Source of the DNA: Paracoccaceae bacterium | Lineage (GTDB): Bacteria > Pseudomonadota > Alphaproteobacteria > Rhodobacterales > Rhodobacteraceae | Direction: 5' to 3' | NCBI GenBank assembly: GCA_026710155.1 | Contig: JAPORQ010000014.1 | Coordinates: 1-64,000 of the forward strand | Length of the DNA stretch: 64,000 bases | Shown: positions 47,572 through 55,885 of the stretch, one piece after another | Layout: each line of letters starts with the position of its first letter | Numbering within the stretch: position 1 is the stretch's first letter | Made by a program: the position numbers and the translations under genes | Notes under the pieces: generated by a model | Told to the model about the DNA's origin: nothing | What the model saw: only the letters and a program-made list of their open reading frames with translations | Databases searched by the model: none

Positions 47572-48930
47572 ATGTCGATTTCGAGTATTTTGATAGCCAA
47601 TCGCGGCGAAATTGCGGTACGGATAATCCGAGCCTCGCAAGAACTGGGAATAAGTACCATTCAGGTTTATTCCGATGCAGATAAGGACTCGCTGCCTGTC
47701 AAGATGGCAGATCAAGCAGTCAACATAGGACCTCCACAGCCCCTTGAATCCTATTTGAATCAAGATAAAATCATTCAAGTAGCACTGGATTCGGGAGCTG
47801 ATGCAATACATCCTGGTTATGGTTTTCTTTCAGAAAATTGTTCATTTGCCGATAAGGTCACAAAGGCGGGATTGAAATTTATTGGTCCAAAGGGTGAAAC
47901 CATTAGTCAACTTGGGGATAAGGTTGTCGCCAGAAAACTGGCAGAGCAAAGCGGCCTGCCGACCGTGCCAGGAAGCAATGGCCTGGTTGAATCCGTTGAA
48001 ATGGCCAAATCGATTTTGAAGGAATTTGATTTTCCGGTTCTCATAAAAGCAACGGCTGGTGGAGGCGGAAGAGGCATTCGGACCGTAAATGATTGGGAGG
48101 AATTCGAACGCTTGTTTCCCGTTGCCAGTCTGGAGGCAAAAACCTTTTTTGGAGATGGTGGATTGTTTGTTGAAAAATATCTGCCAAGACCACGCCACAT
48201 TGAGGTGCAGGTTTTGGGGGATGGCGAAAATACGATCCATGTATTTGACAGGGAGTGTTCCCTTCAAAGGAGAAGGCAAAAGATCTGGGAAGAAGCGCCG
48301 GCTTCGCCACTCAATGATGCGATACGCAATACCATTTGTAAAAAGGCAAGGGATTTTGCCCACATGGTCGGTTATTGTGGAGCAGGTACAGTTGAATTCC
48401 TGTATGATGAAACAACCGAAGAATTTTATTTCCTGGAAATGAATACCCGAATTCAAGTTGAGCACCCGGTAACCGAAATGATAACAGGAATCGATTTGGT
48501 CCGTGAGGGTATTTCCATCGCCAATGGTAAAAAGATTAATATCAAGCAAAATGACATTGCAATCAAGGGTCATGCCATCGAGTGCCGTATAAATGCTGAG
48601 GACCCAAGGAACAACTTTTTGCCTCAACCAGGGCATGTTGAAAAACTGCGATTTCCTTCCGGGCCGGGAGTGAGATTTGATACAATGCTTTATGCAGGAT
48701 ACAATATCCCGCCATTTTATGATTCCCTTCTTGGAAAATTGATTGTTTGGGATGAAAACCGCACCAGCTGTATCGAACGCATGAAGCGAGCTTTGATTGA
48801 ACTTGAAATAAGCGGAATAGAAACAACGAAAACCATTCATCAGGCCTTGATTGATGACCCACAGGTAAGGCAAGGAGATGTATATACATCATTTCTTGAT
48901 GACTGGTTGGTTAACGGGAAATTCACATAG
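47572..48930 (+). CDS. Biotin carboxylase (AccC-like) of an amide-type carboxylase
   Basis: This 452-residue ATP-grasp enzyme carboxylates biotin with bicarbonate and ATP. It has the N-terminal LIANRGEIAVRIIRA, the glycine-rich ATP lid KATAGGGGRGIR, the carboxylase motif RRRQKIWEEAP, and EMNTRIQVEHPVTEMITGIDLV. Length matches a free-standing AccC. It follows the small carrier gene by 10 bases and precedes KipI/KipA-type genes, which are homologous to the carboxyltransferase half of urea carboxylase. That makes a split urea-carboxylase-like complex the natural reading. Confidence 0.9.
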   Translation: MSISSILIANRGEIAVRIIRASQELGISTIQVYSDADKDSLPVKMADQAVNIGPPQPLESYLNQDKIIQVALDSGADAIHPGYGFLSENCSFADKVTKAGLKFIGPKGETISQLGDKVVARKLAEQSGLPTVPGSNGLVESVEMAKSILKEFDFPVLIKATAGGGGRGIRTVNDWEEFERLFPVASLEAKTFFGDGGLFVEKYLPRPRHIEVQVLGDGENTIHVFDRECSLQRRRQKIWEEAPASPLNDAIRNTICKKARDFAHMVGYCGAGTVEFLYDETTEEFYFLEMNTRIQVEHPVTEMITGIDLVREGISIANGKKINIKQNDIAIKGHAIECRINAEDPRNNFLPQPGHVEKLRFPSGPGVRFDTMLYAGYNIPPFYDSLLGKLIVWDENRTSCIERMKRALIELEISGIETTKTIHQALIDDPQVRQGDVYTSFLDDWLVNGKFT

Positions 48931-48951
48931 TTTAAAAAGGGGGTTTTTCTT

Positions 48952-49827
48952 ATGGGTACCAGATATTCTTTTGGCGGTGATGATCACATCTTCGCTGAAG
49001 TCAGCGAGGAAATGTCACTGAATGCTTTTTTTAAAAGCCTGTCAATGACAAAAGCAGTCGGGGAAAGCCAAATCAAGGGTTTGATAGAGATCTGCCCTGC
49101 CAACGCCTCTTATCAGGTCAAGTTTGACCCAGATCAAATCAAACCAAATGATCTTTTGGATGAATTGAAAAAAATTGAGGGACTAACTTCCAAAACAGAT
49201 GCGACATTGAAAACGCGGGCAATTGAAATTCCAGTGTTTTTCAATGATCCCTGGACACATGAAACCCTAATGCGGTTTCGGGAAAGGCATCAGGATCCCA
49301 GTAGTACTGATATTGAGTTTGCCGCCAGTATCAACAGCTTTGATTCAGTTGATTCCTTTATCGAGGCTTACACCAATTCGCCGTGGTTTGTCAGTATGGT
49401 TGGATTTGTTGCAGGATTGCCATTCATGTATCAAATGGTTGAAAGGGAGCGTCAGATTGAGGTGCCAAAATACTTGAGGCCTCGTACCGACACGCCAAAA
49501 CTCACAGTAGGATATGGGGGTTGTTTTGCTTGTATATACTCGGTGAGAGGTGCAGGTGGGTATCAGATGTTCGGGATTACTCCAATGCCAATATTCGATC
49601 CCAAACAGGAAATCAATTACCTCCGCGATTTCATGGTTTTCTTCAATCCCGGCGATGTTGTTAAATTCAAACCAATTGACCGTGAAGCCTATGATCATTA
49701 TTGCACCGAGGTGGAAGCCAACAGATTTGAACCAAAAACAGTTGATTTTGTCTTTGCTCTCGAAGAGTTTCAAAGTGGCATTGACGCATACAATCGCAAA
49801 ATAGGGAAAAAGCTATATGTCAATTAA
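48952..49827 (+). CDS. pxpB: KipI/allophanate-hydrolase subunit 1 family protein (PxpB-like)
   Basis: This 291-residue protein belongs to the AHS1/KipI/PxpB family, which is homologous to the N-terminal half of the urea-carboxylase carboxyltransferase domain. The cyclophilin-like core carries SMVGFVAGLPFMYQM and TVGYGGCFACIYSVRGAGGYQMFGITPMPIFDP, close to the family consensus in which the middle is usually IYPxxSPGGW. It is about 60 residues longer than compact PxpB proteins. It overlaps the next gene by 11 bases, which fits a stable heteromer of the two products. Confidence 0.82.
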   Translation: MGTRYSFGGDDHIFAEVSEEMSLNAFFKSLSMTKAVGESQIKGLIEICPANASYQVKFDPDQIKPNDLLDELKKIEGLTSKTDATLKTRAIEIPVFFNDPWTHETLMRFRERHQDPSSTDIEFAASINSFDSVDSFIEAYTNSPWFVSMVGFVAGLPFMYQMVERERQIEVPKYLRPRTDTPKLTVGYGGCFACIYSVRGAGGYQMFGITPMPIFDPKQEINYLRDFMVFFNPGDVVKFKPIDREAYDHYCTEVEANRFEPKTVDFVFALEEFQSGIDAYNRKIGKKLYVN

Positions 49828-50788
49828 GGTTGTTAAACCCGGGTTGGCGACATCCGTACAGGATTTGGGTCGCCCTGGCTATTACCACCTGGGAATTCCG
49901 ATTTCGGGTGGAATGGACCGGTATTCACTACGAGCCGCCAATCTGCTAGTCGGTAATGATGAAGGGGCAGCAGTTCTGGAAACTGTATTCATGGGACCGG
50001 AATTGGAGTTTGACAAGGATACAACAGTTGCCGTGACAGGTGCAGAACTTCCGCCAAAGGTTGATGGTGAATCAAGGGAAACCTGGTCCGAGTTTGAGAT
50101 AAAAGCCGGACAGAGGTTGACCTTTGATTTCCTGAAGTCAGGTGCACGGGCATATATAGCCATTTCCGGGGGCATTGATGTACCCTTGGCCCTGGGGAGC
50201 CGTGCAACCTATACCTTGGGCGCCTTGGGAGGCTTTGAAGGGCGTAATCTTCTGTCAGGCGATTTATTGCCGATAGGGAAGTCATCCAATTCTTCACGGG
50301 GTAAATGCACGATTCCGGCTGCACTCAGGCAATCTGTTGGTTCTGAAGTTGAATTACGGGTTGTCCCTGGTCTCTATTGGCATCGTTTTACTGCTGAATC
50401 ACAAAAGCAATTTTTTGAAGATGTATGGAAAGTGGCCCCTGAAGCGGATCGTATTGGCTATCGCTTCCAAAAGGGTCGGCCCTTGAACTTCATGGATCGG
50501 GAACAGCCCTTTGGTGCTGGCTCTGACCCCTCGAATATCGTGGATAGCTGTTATCCTTACGGTTCAATTCAAATTCCGGGTGGTACTGAACCAATCGTCC
50601 TGCACCGTGATGCCGTTTCGGGAGGTGGTTATTGTATGTTGGGCACCGTTATTTCAGCGGATATGGATTTGATTGGTCAACTTCAACCCAATTGGCCTGC
50701 AAGGTTTGTAAAAGTGGATCTGGATCAGGCACTTAAAGCCCGGGAAGAACGAAACAAAAGGCTTGGTCAACTACGGGATGCCATCTGA
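49817..50788 (+). CDS. pxpC: KipA/allophanate-hydrolase subunit 2 family protein (PxpC-like)
   Basis: This 323-residue AHS2/KipA/PxpC protein corresponds to the C-terminal half of the urea-carboxylase carboxyltransferase domain. Diagnostic runs are TSVQDLGRPGYYHLGIPISGGMD, AISGGIDVPLALGSRATYTL and IVLHRDAVSGGGYCMLGTVIS. With PxpB it forms the amide-binding and carboxyl-transfer part of the complex, or the ATP-dependent half of a 5-oxoprolinase. It is the last gene of the operon that begins at 41876. Confidence 0.87.
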   Translation: MSIKVVKPGLATSVQDLGRPGYYHLGIPISGGMDRYSLRAANLLVGNDEGAAVLETVFMGPELEFDKDTTVAVTGAELPPKVDGESRETWSEFEIKAGQRLTFDFLKSGARAYIAISGGIDVPLALGSRATYTLGALGGFEGRNLLSGDLLPIGKSSNSSRGKCTIPAALRQSVGSEVELRVVPGLYWHRFTAESQKQFFEDVWKVAPEADRIGYRFQKGRPLNFMDREQPFGAGSDPSNIVDSCYPYGSIQIPGGTEPIVLHRDAVSGGGYCMLGTVISADMDLIGQLQPNWPARFVKVDLDQALKAREERNKRLGQLRDAI

Positions 50789-50853
50789 AAATTCCAAGGG
50801 TTTCATGCAAAATCATACCCCATGAACTGAATTATTGGATATTTCATGCATTG

Positions 50854-50891
50854 TTCAAATGATATCGGCAAACCGTTCATGACCATTTGAA
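50854..50891. terminator. Inverted repeat between convergent operons
   Basis: TTCAAATG at 50854-50861 and CATTTGAA at 50884-50891 form an 8-bp stem with a 22-base loop between the ends of pxpC and nlpD. Its position between two convergent transcripts suggests a shared terminator, but the loop is long and no T-run follows, so this is weak. Confidence 0.3.
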
Positions 50892-50961
50892 TGACATCAC
50901 AAGCAAAAGAGATTGGGCGCTGCTTGCAATCAAGACATTGGCAAGTTGCCGACACAGGATG

Positions 50962-52245
50962 TCAATTGGTAAAGCTCGAGGGAGGGATGTATTCCTTCGG
51001 ATCGATTGCATCCGGCCCCATGCGAATTTCAAAATGCAAGTATCCCAAGTCTTCATCCAATATTCCGATCTTCTGTCCCTGGGCAACGACATCCCCTCTT
51101 GCCAAGGTAATATCCTCGAGGTTTTGGTAAATCGAGAAGATGTTGCAATCATGAAGCACCAAAAGCACCTTGGTTCCTTCGGCCAAATCTGATATCAGGG
51201 CAACTTTGCCTTCCCCGACGGCAAAGACGGAGGAACCGACTGGGGCTGAAATATTCAGACCCTTGTTGCCACCAGGTTGATTGGAATAGTCCTCGATCAA
51301 TTCACCTCTCAGGGGCGAGATGAATCCGAATTGTGTCGGAACAAAATCATCACAATCAATGTCACCTGATGCAACTGCTTCGGCTGTTTCCATTTCAGTT
51401 TGGCTGGTTTCTTGACCAACAATTTCATCTTCGGAAGTACTTTCCTCTTCATTTACACTGGGAGTAGGGCTTTCCCCACTCTTGTCATCACCTATTTCTT
51501 CAACGGTTTCAGGTTCTTCATCCACGACTGCTTCAGAAGGAGTATTTTCGGAGGCTTCTGTATTCTCCTCCTCGACAGCATTTTCTGACTGGGTAGCTTC
51601 AGGACTGTCGAGCCCTTGTTGTTCATTTTCTTCATTGATTTGTTTCAGGGCAGGAATGATGAGTACTTCACCTTCCTTAACCGAGAAATCGGCATCAAGC
51701 TCATTCCAATCGGCTAGGGTTCTTACAGAAATATCATACAGATTGGCAATGGAGTAGGCGGTTTCACCCTTTTGAACACGATGTCGGTAATAGTTTTCGG
51801 TTCTTCCGGTAATATCAATTTCTTGTTCTGAAAGTGTTTCTTCTCCGATTTCCCTACCCGTTTCGTTTGCCGGTGTCCTGTAGGGGAGTAAAAGTACCTT
51901 TCCGGGTTGAAGTGGCTGGTCGAGTCTGATTTTGTTTAATTCAGCAACAACCAAGGGATCTTCGTTTACCCGCCTGGCAACGTCATAGAGATTTTCATTT
52001 CGGCGTACCTCCACATATCTTCGATTGTCGAATTGAAAAATACCATCAGAATCGGCCTTGGGCCATTTTTGCAATTCATCAAACGGTACTTTCGGGTTAG
52101 GGGATTTTGTAACATCCTGACGGATATCTGGAGCACAATTTGCCAGTAAAATCACACAGAAAACGACAATCAAACTCCGAAACAGATAAATTGTTCCATA
52201 ATTCCTGCCTAAGTCAATTGGTTTTGGGTATTCGTTTCTAAGCAT
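50962..52245 (-). CDS. nlpD: NlpD-like lipoprotein with LysM repeats and degenerate M23 domain
   Basis: This 427-residue envelope protein has an N-terminal membrane segment ending in a lipobox-like LLANC (Cys37). Two LysM peptidoglycan-binding repeats follow (about residues 70-125 and 150-205), then a roughly 100-residue Glu/Ser/Thr-rich linker, and a C-terminal M23 fold. The M23 metal site is altered: the usual His-x-Gly-x-Asp is NKGLN, so it should be non-catalytic, like the amidase activators NlpD and EnvC. The ATG at 52245 overlaps pcm by eight bases; an upstream extension of the frame is unlikely. Confidence 0.87.
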   Translation of the reverse strand: MLRNEYPKPIDLGRNYGTIYLFRSLIVVFCVILLANCAPDIRQDVTKSPNPKVPFDELQKWPKADSDGIFQFDNRRYVEVRRNENLYDVARRVNEDPLVVAELNKIRLDQPLQPGKVLLLPYRTPANETGREIGEETLSEQEIDITGRTENYYRHRVQKGETAYSIANLYDISVRTLADWNELDADFSVKEGEVLIIPALKQINEENEQQGLDSPEATQSENAVEEENTEASENTPSEAVVDEEPETVEEIGDDKSGESPTPSVNEEESTSEDEIVGQETSQTEMETAEAVASGDIDCDDFVPTQFGFISPLRGELIEDYSNQPGGNKGLNISAPVGSSVFAVGEGKVALISDLAEGTKVLLVLHDCNIFSIYQNLEDITLARGDVVAQGQKIGILDEDLGYLHFEIRMGPDAIDPKEYIPPSSFTN

Positions 52246-52861
52246 CCTCAATCCCCTCAATAAGCGGGACAAACCTGACGGCACATACTTCCTTGTATTC
52301 TACTTCAGGTTCCGTTTTGTTTACAACCACCAATCTTTGTTGCCATTCACTTTCAACAACAGGTAAAACCATGATGCCACCCACCTTCAACTGTTCCATC
52401 AAATTTCGGGGTACTTCCTCGGAGGCTGCGGTGACAATTATCCTATCAAATTTTGCGGCTTCAGGCAATCCCAGGGCACCATCGGAATATATGAAGCTAA
52501 TGTTTTCACGCCTGTATTTTTTCAGGATGAGATTTTTGGCCTTTTGATGGAGGGAGCGTATTCGTTCAGTTGTGTATACATGTCTGGCCAAATATGAAAG
52601 CACCATGGTCTGGTACCCTGAACCGGTACCCACTTCAAGAACCCGGTGGGTTGATTTCAATTGCAATTCCTGGGTCATCAGGCCGACTACCGTGGGTTGG
52701 CTAATGGTCTGGCCACTTCCTATCGATATGGGAATATCCATGTATGCACGGTGTTTGAATGATGGCGGAACAAAATCCTTTCTATCGACTTTCCGCATCG
52801 CTTCAAGAACTGACCTGTCCTCAATTCCTTGATTTTGAAGAGTATTTATCAATTCTTCCAT
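52238..52861 (-). CDS. pcm: Protein-L-isoaspartate O-methyltransferase
   Basis: This 207-residue SAM-dependent repair enzyme methylates isoaspartyl residues of damaged proteins. Family motifs are visible: FVPPSFKHRAYMDIPISIGSGQTISQP (substrate region), the SAM site VLEVGTGSGYQT, and FDRIIVTAASEEVP. It lies between surE and nlpD, the usual proteobacterial order, with 10 bases to surE and an overlap with nlpD. Confidence 0.94.
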   Translation of the reverse strand: MEELINTLQNQGIEDRSVLEAMRKVDRKDFVPPSFKHRAYMDIPISIGSGQTISQPTVVGLMTQELQLKSTHRVLEVGTGSGYQTMVLSYLARHVYTTERIRSLHQKAKNLILKKYRRENISFIYSDGALGLPEAAKFDRIIVTAASEEVPRNLMEQLKVGGIMVLPVVESEWQQRLVVVNKTEPEVEYKEVCAVRFVPLIEGIEDA

Positions 52862-52871
52862 TCAGCAGTCC

Positions 52872-53657
52872 CTACTTGACCAATGCAATGTCTATTTTGC
52901 CTAAAAGTTCATTGTCGGTTAAATCTGCCCGCATCGGCGTGACCGAGATATAATGATCCAGATTGGCATTGATATCGGTTCCTTCACTGCTCCGGCTTGT
53001 TTGCAAACCTCCCTGAATAGACAGCAATTCGCCATTTGGAGTGGAATCCACATATCTTGCAGTGAACCTTGACTTCTCTCGTTGACCCTGCCTCACGACC
53101 TTTACCCCCCTTACTTGACTGGCACTGCAGGGCGGAAAATTGACATTGAAAAACAACCGATAGTTTTTTTCATCCCAAGGTGAATTATAGTATAGCTGCC
53201 TGACCAGGGTCAAGCCATGTTGAACAGAGGCATCAAATGGATTGTTCAAACTCTTGTTTGCCAAACCCATATATTGTGACAAGGCAATGGACTTCAACCC
53301 CTGAAGGGATCCCTCCATGGCAGCGCCAATGGTTCCCGAATACATGGCATTTTCACCCGAGTTGTTGCCGCGATTGACGCCTACGAGAATGAGATCAGGC
53401 AATTGATCCATAATCCTGTAAAGACCAGCCAGTACACAATCGGCAGGGTATCCTTCCAGTTTGAATTTCCTAGGTGCCACCTTGACACTCTCGAAGGTTT
53501 TGGAAAAGGAGATACAATGACCGGTACCGGATCTTTCACTGCTTGGCGCAACCACCCATACCTCGCCATTTTCACCGGCAAGTTCATGGGCAAGAGTTTC
53601 CAGAATCTTAAGGCCAGGTGCATCAATACCATCATCATTGGTAAGTAAGATCCTCAT
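52872..53657 (-). CDS. surE: 5'-nucleotidase SurE
   Basis: This 261-residue metal-dependent phosphatase acts on nucleoside monophosphates and other phosphate esters. The N-terminal MRILLTNDDGIDAPGL carries the metal-binding Asp-Asp. VAPSSERSGTGHCIS and GVNRGNNSGENAMYSGTIGAA complete the active site. The ATG at 53657, with GGAG nine bases upstream, gives the canonical start; a TTG extension of five codons is rejected. It is in an operon with serS, pcm and nlpD. Confidence 0.95.
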   Translation of the reverse strand: MRILLTNDDGIDAPGLKILETLAHELAGENGEVWVVAPSSERSGTGHCISFSKTFESVKVAPRKFKLEGYPADCVLAGLYRIMDQLPDLILVGVNRGNNSGENAMYSGTIGAAMEGSLQGLKSIALSQYMGLANKSLNNPFDASVQHGLTLVRQLYYNSPWDEKNYRLFFNVNFPPCSASQVRGVKVVRQGQREKSRFTARYVDSTPNGELLSIQGGLQTSRSSEGTDINANLDHYISVTPMRADLTDNELLGKIDIALVK

Positions 53658-53675
53658 AACGGTAAACTCCAATTC

Positions 53676-54974
53676 TTAAATATCAACAAATTCACCGTTT
53701 GGAAGAATGGAAGTCGCTCCCTTGAGATAGGGAGCCAAAACATCGGGTATTGAAATACCACCATCAGCTTGCTGGTAATTTTCCAAAACTGCAATAAGGG
53801 CCCTGCCGACAGCAAGGCCTGAACCATTCAAGGTATGAACAAAGTTGGTGGTTTTCACACCTTTGGGCCGATATCGGGCATTCATCCTACGTGCCTGAAA
53901 ATCCCCACAATTCGAGACCGAACTGATCTCCCTGTATTTTTCCTGACCTGGTAACCAAACTTCAATGTCATAGGTTTTTTTTGCTCCAAATCCCATATCG
54001 CCGGTACATAGGACAACAGTTCTGTAAGGCAGCTTTAGTCTTTCAAGAAAGTCTTCTGCACACCTCAACATCCTGTCATGTTCGTTTTCACTTTCCGATG
54101 ATTTGGTGATCGAGACCATTTCAACCTTTTCGAATTGGTGCTGTCGCAACATGCCCGATGTGTCCTTGCCTGCAGATCCAGCCTCGGAGCGGAAGCATTG
54201 CGAATGTGCACAATATCTCCTCGGAAGGTAATCCTCATCGACTGTCAAGCCACTTACAATGTTGGTTAAGGGGACCTCAGAGGTGGGAATCAACCATTTG
54301 CCTTCTTCAGTACGATAGGAATCTTCGGCGAACTTTGGCAATTGACCGGTCCCCAGCATGGTTTCCGGATTGACCAATACCGGTGTCCATACCTCTTGCA
54401 AGCCATTTTCTTCGGTATGGACATCAAGCATGAATTGTGCCAAGGCCCTGTGCAATTTAGCAATACTACCTGAGAGGATTACAAAACGGGAACCCGAAAT
54501 CTTGGCTGCAGTCGTGAAATCCATACCCGGTTTTACGGCAGGAATTTCAAAATGTTCTACAGGAGCAAACTCAAATTTCGTAGGTTCGCCCCAGCGCTTT
54601 ATTTCCACATTGTCATTTTCACTCGATCCAACAGGAACATCCGGAGAGGGCAGGTTGGGTATGGTAAGCAGCAGGCCCTCCAATTTCCGATTTTCCTTTG
54701 ATGCCTCCTGCTCAAGTTTCTGTGCGTCTTCCTTGGTATTGGATATGGATGCCCTCAACCTTTCGAATTCGCCGAGACTACCCTTTGACTTGGCCAATCC
54801 GGCCTGTTTTGATTGTTGATTGAGACCTGCCCTGAAATTTTCAGCCTTCCGGATCTTTTCACGGCGTGCCTTGTCAATCGACAAAATTTCTTCAGACATG
54901 GGATCCAGGCCCCTGCGGTTCAAATGATTGTCGAACTCCTCCGGGTTGCTTCGAATGTATTTAATGTCATGCAT
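53676..54974 (-). CDS. serS: Seryl-tRNA synthetase
   Basis: This 432-residue class II synthetase charges tRNA-Ser. Residues 1-110 form the long antiparallel coiled coil that grips the tRNA ([30 protein letters not shown]...). The catalytic core carries motif 2 in [32 protein letters not shown] and motif 3 in [20 protein letters not shown]. Length is standard. It is the first gene of the leftward serS-surE-pcm-nlpD operon. Confidence 0.96.
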   Translation of the reverse strand: MHDIKYIRSNPEEFDNHLNRRGLDPMSEEILSIDKARREKIRKAENFRAGLNQQSKQAGLAKSKGSLGEFERLRASISNTKEDAQKLEQEASKENRKLEGLLLTIPNLPSPDVPVGSSENDNVEIKRWGEPTKFEFAPVEHFEIPAVKPGMDFTTAAKISGSRFVILSGSIAKLHRALAQFMLDVHTEENGLQEVWTPVLVNPETMLGTGQLPKFAEDSYRTEEGKWLIPTSEVPLTNIVSGLTVDEDYLPRRYCAHSQCFRSEAGSAGKDTSGMLRQHQFEKVEMVSITKSSESENEHDRMLRCAEDFLERLKLPYRTVVLCTGDMGFGAKKTYDIEVWLPGQEKYREISSVSNCGDFQARRMNARYRPKGVKTTNFVHTLNGSGLAVGRALIAVLENYQQADGGISIPDVLAPYLKGATSILPNGEFVDI

Positions 54975-55426
54975 AAATCAAAATAACAGTTTAAAGATAG
55001 AGTATGGATAAACCTAATTGAGAATGGTGTAAAAGTTAAGGTTATTTACTACTATATTTTTTCTGTTCAACCCGGTATGGATTGCAGGAATATGTGACAA
55101 TTCCTCTGTCCTTGCCAGTCAAATATGCGGAATGTGAATTTTACATGACGTCAAATGTTGCATTCCCATTAATAGACCGTTTTCATTTTCTCAAGACAGG
55201 TTTTGTTTCGAACCGGAAGGATTTGTTAAATCCATTTACAATCAGATACAGGAAACAGGTTGACCTGGTTGTCGGGTTGAGAGGTGGGCAATAAACTTGC
55301 CGAATTATCATCATGTAAATCAGTTTATTGGGTTTAATCGACTTTCCCCTGTCTTGCAATTATTACCTGCAAGAAATAATTAGAGTTAATTCAAGTCTCA
55401 AATTAAGTTGTACCAGAGGAATAAAT
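54975..55426. promoter_or_regulatory. Divergent intergenic region serS/yajC
   Basis: This 452-base, AT-rich region lies between the divergent serS and yajC operons and must contain both promoters. I could not identify convincing promoter boxes or a regulatory RNA. AGAGGAATAAAT directly before the yajC ATG is its ribosome binding site. No gene is supported. Confidence 0.4.
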
Positions 55427-55741
55427 ATGTTCGTAACACCAGCCTTTGCACAAGCTGCAGGTGGAGGAGGATTGGGTTTAACCAATCTCCTGCCCTTGAT
55501 ACTGATTTTTGTAATCATGTATTTCCTCCTCATACGTCCACAGCAAAAAAAGGTCAAAGAGCACAAGGCAATGGTAACGGCTTTGAAAAAGGGTGATAGG
55601 GTTGTTACCCAGGGTGGGGTGATTGGCCGGATAACCAAGGCCAAGGAAAATGAAAACGAGATCGAAGTTGAGATTGCACCAGATGTGGTCGTGAAAGTGG
55701 TTAGAAGTACTATTTCCCAATTGATGGAAAAAACAAACTAA
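55427..55741 (+). CDS. yajC: Preprotein translocase subunit YajC
   Basis: This 104-residue protein has one membrane helix (TNLLPLILIFVIMYFLLIRP) followed by the signature RPQQKKVKEHKAMVTALKKGDRVVTQGGVIGRI. YajC associates with SecD and SecF, which follow. The frame is open further upstream, but the ATG at 55427 with AGAGGA before it matches family length; the extension would be unusual. Confidence 0.95.
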   Translation: MFVTPAFAQAAGGGGLGLTNLLPLILIFVIMYFLLIRPQQKKVKEHKAMVTALKKGDRVVTQGGVIGRITKAKENENEIEVEIAPDVVVKVVRSTISQLMEKTN

Positions 55742-55885
55742 GTTATTGATGCGCAACAATTTCACACCCGATTATTTGATTTGTATGATGGTGCGATATT
55801 TGACAAACTTCAATTGGGTTAAGTCAAGGATTGTTTGAAATAACCGTATTGATCGGAACCTTCAAATTCTAGTTCACAAGGCATT

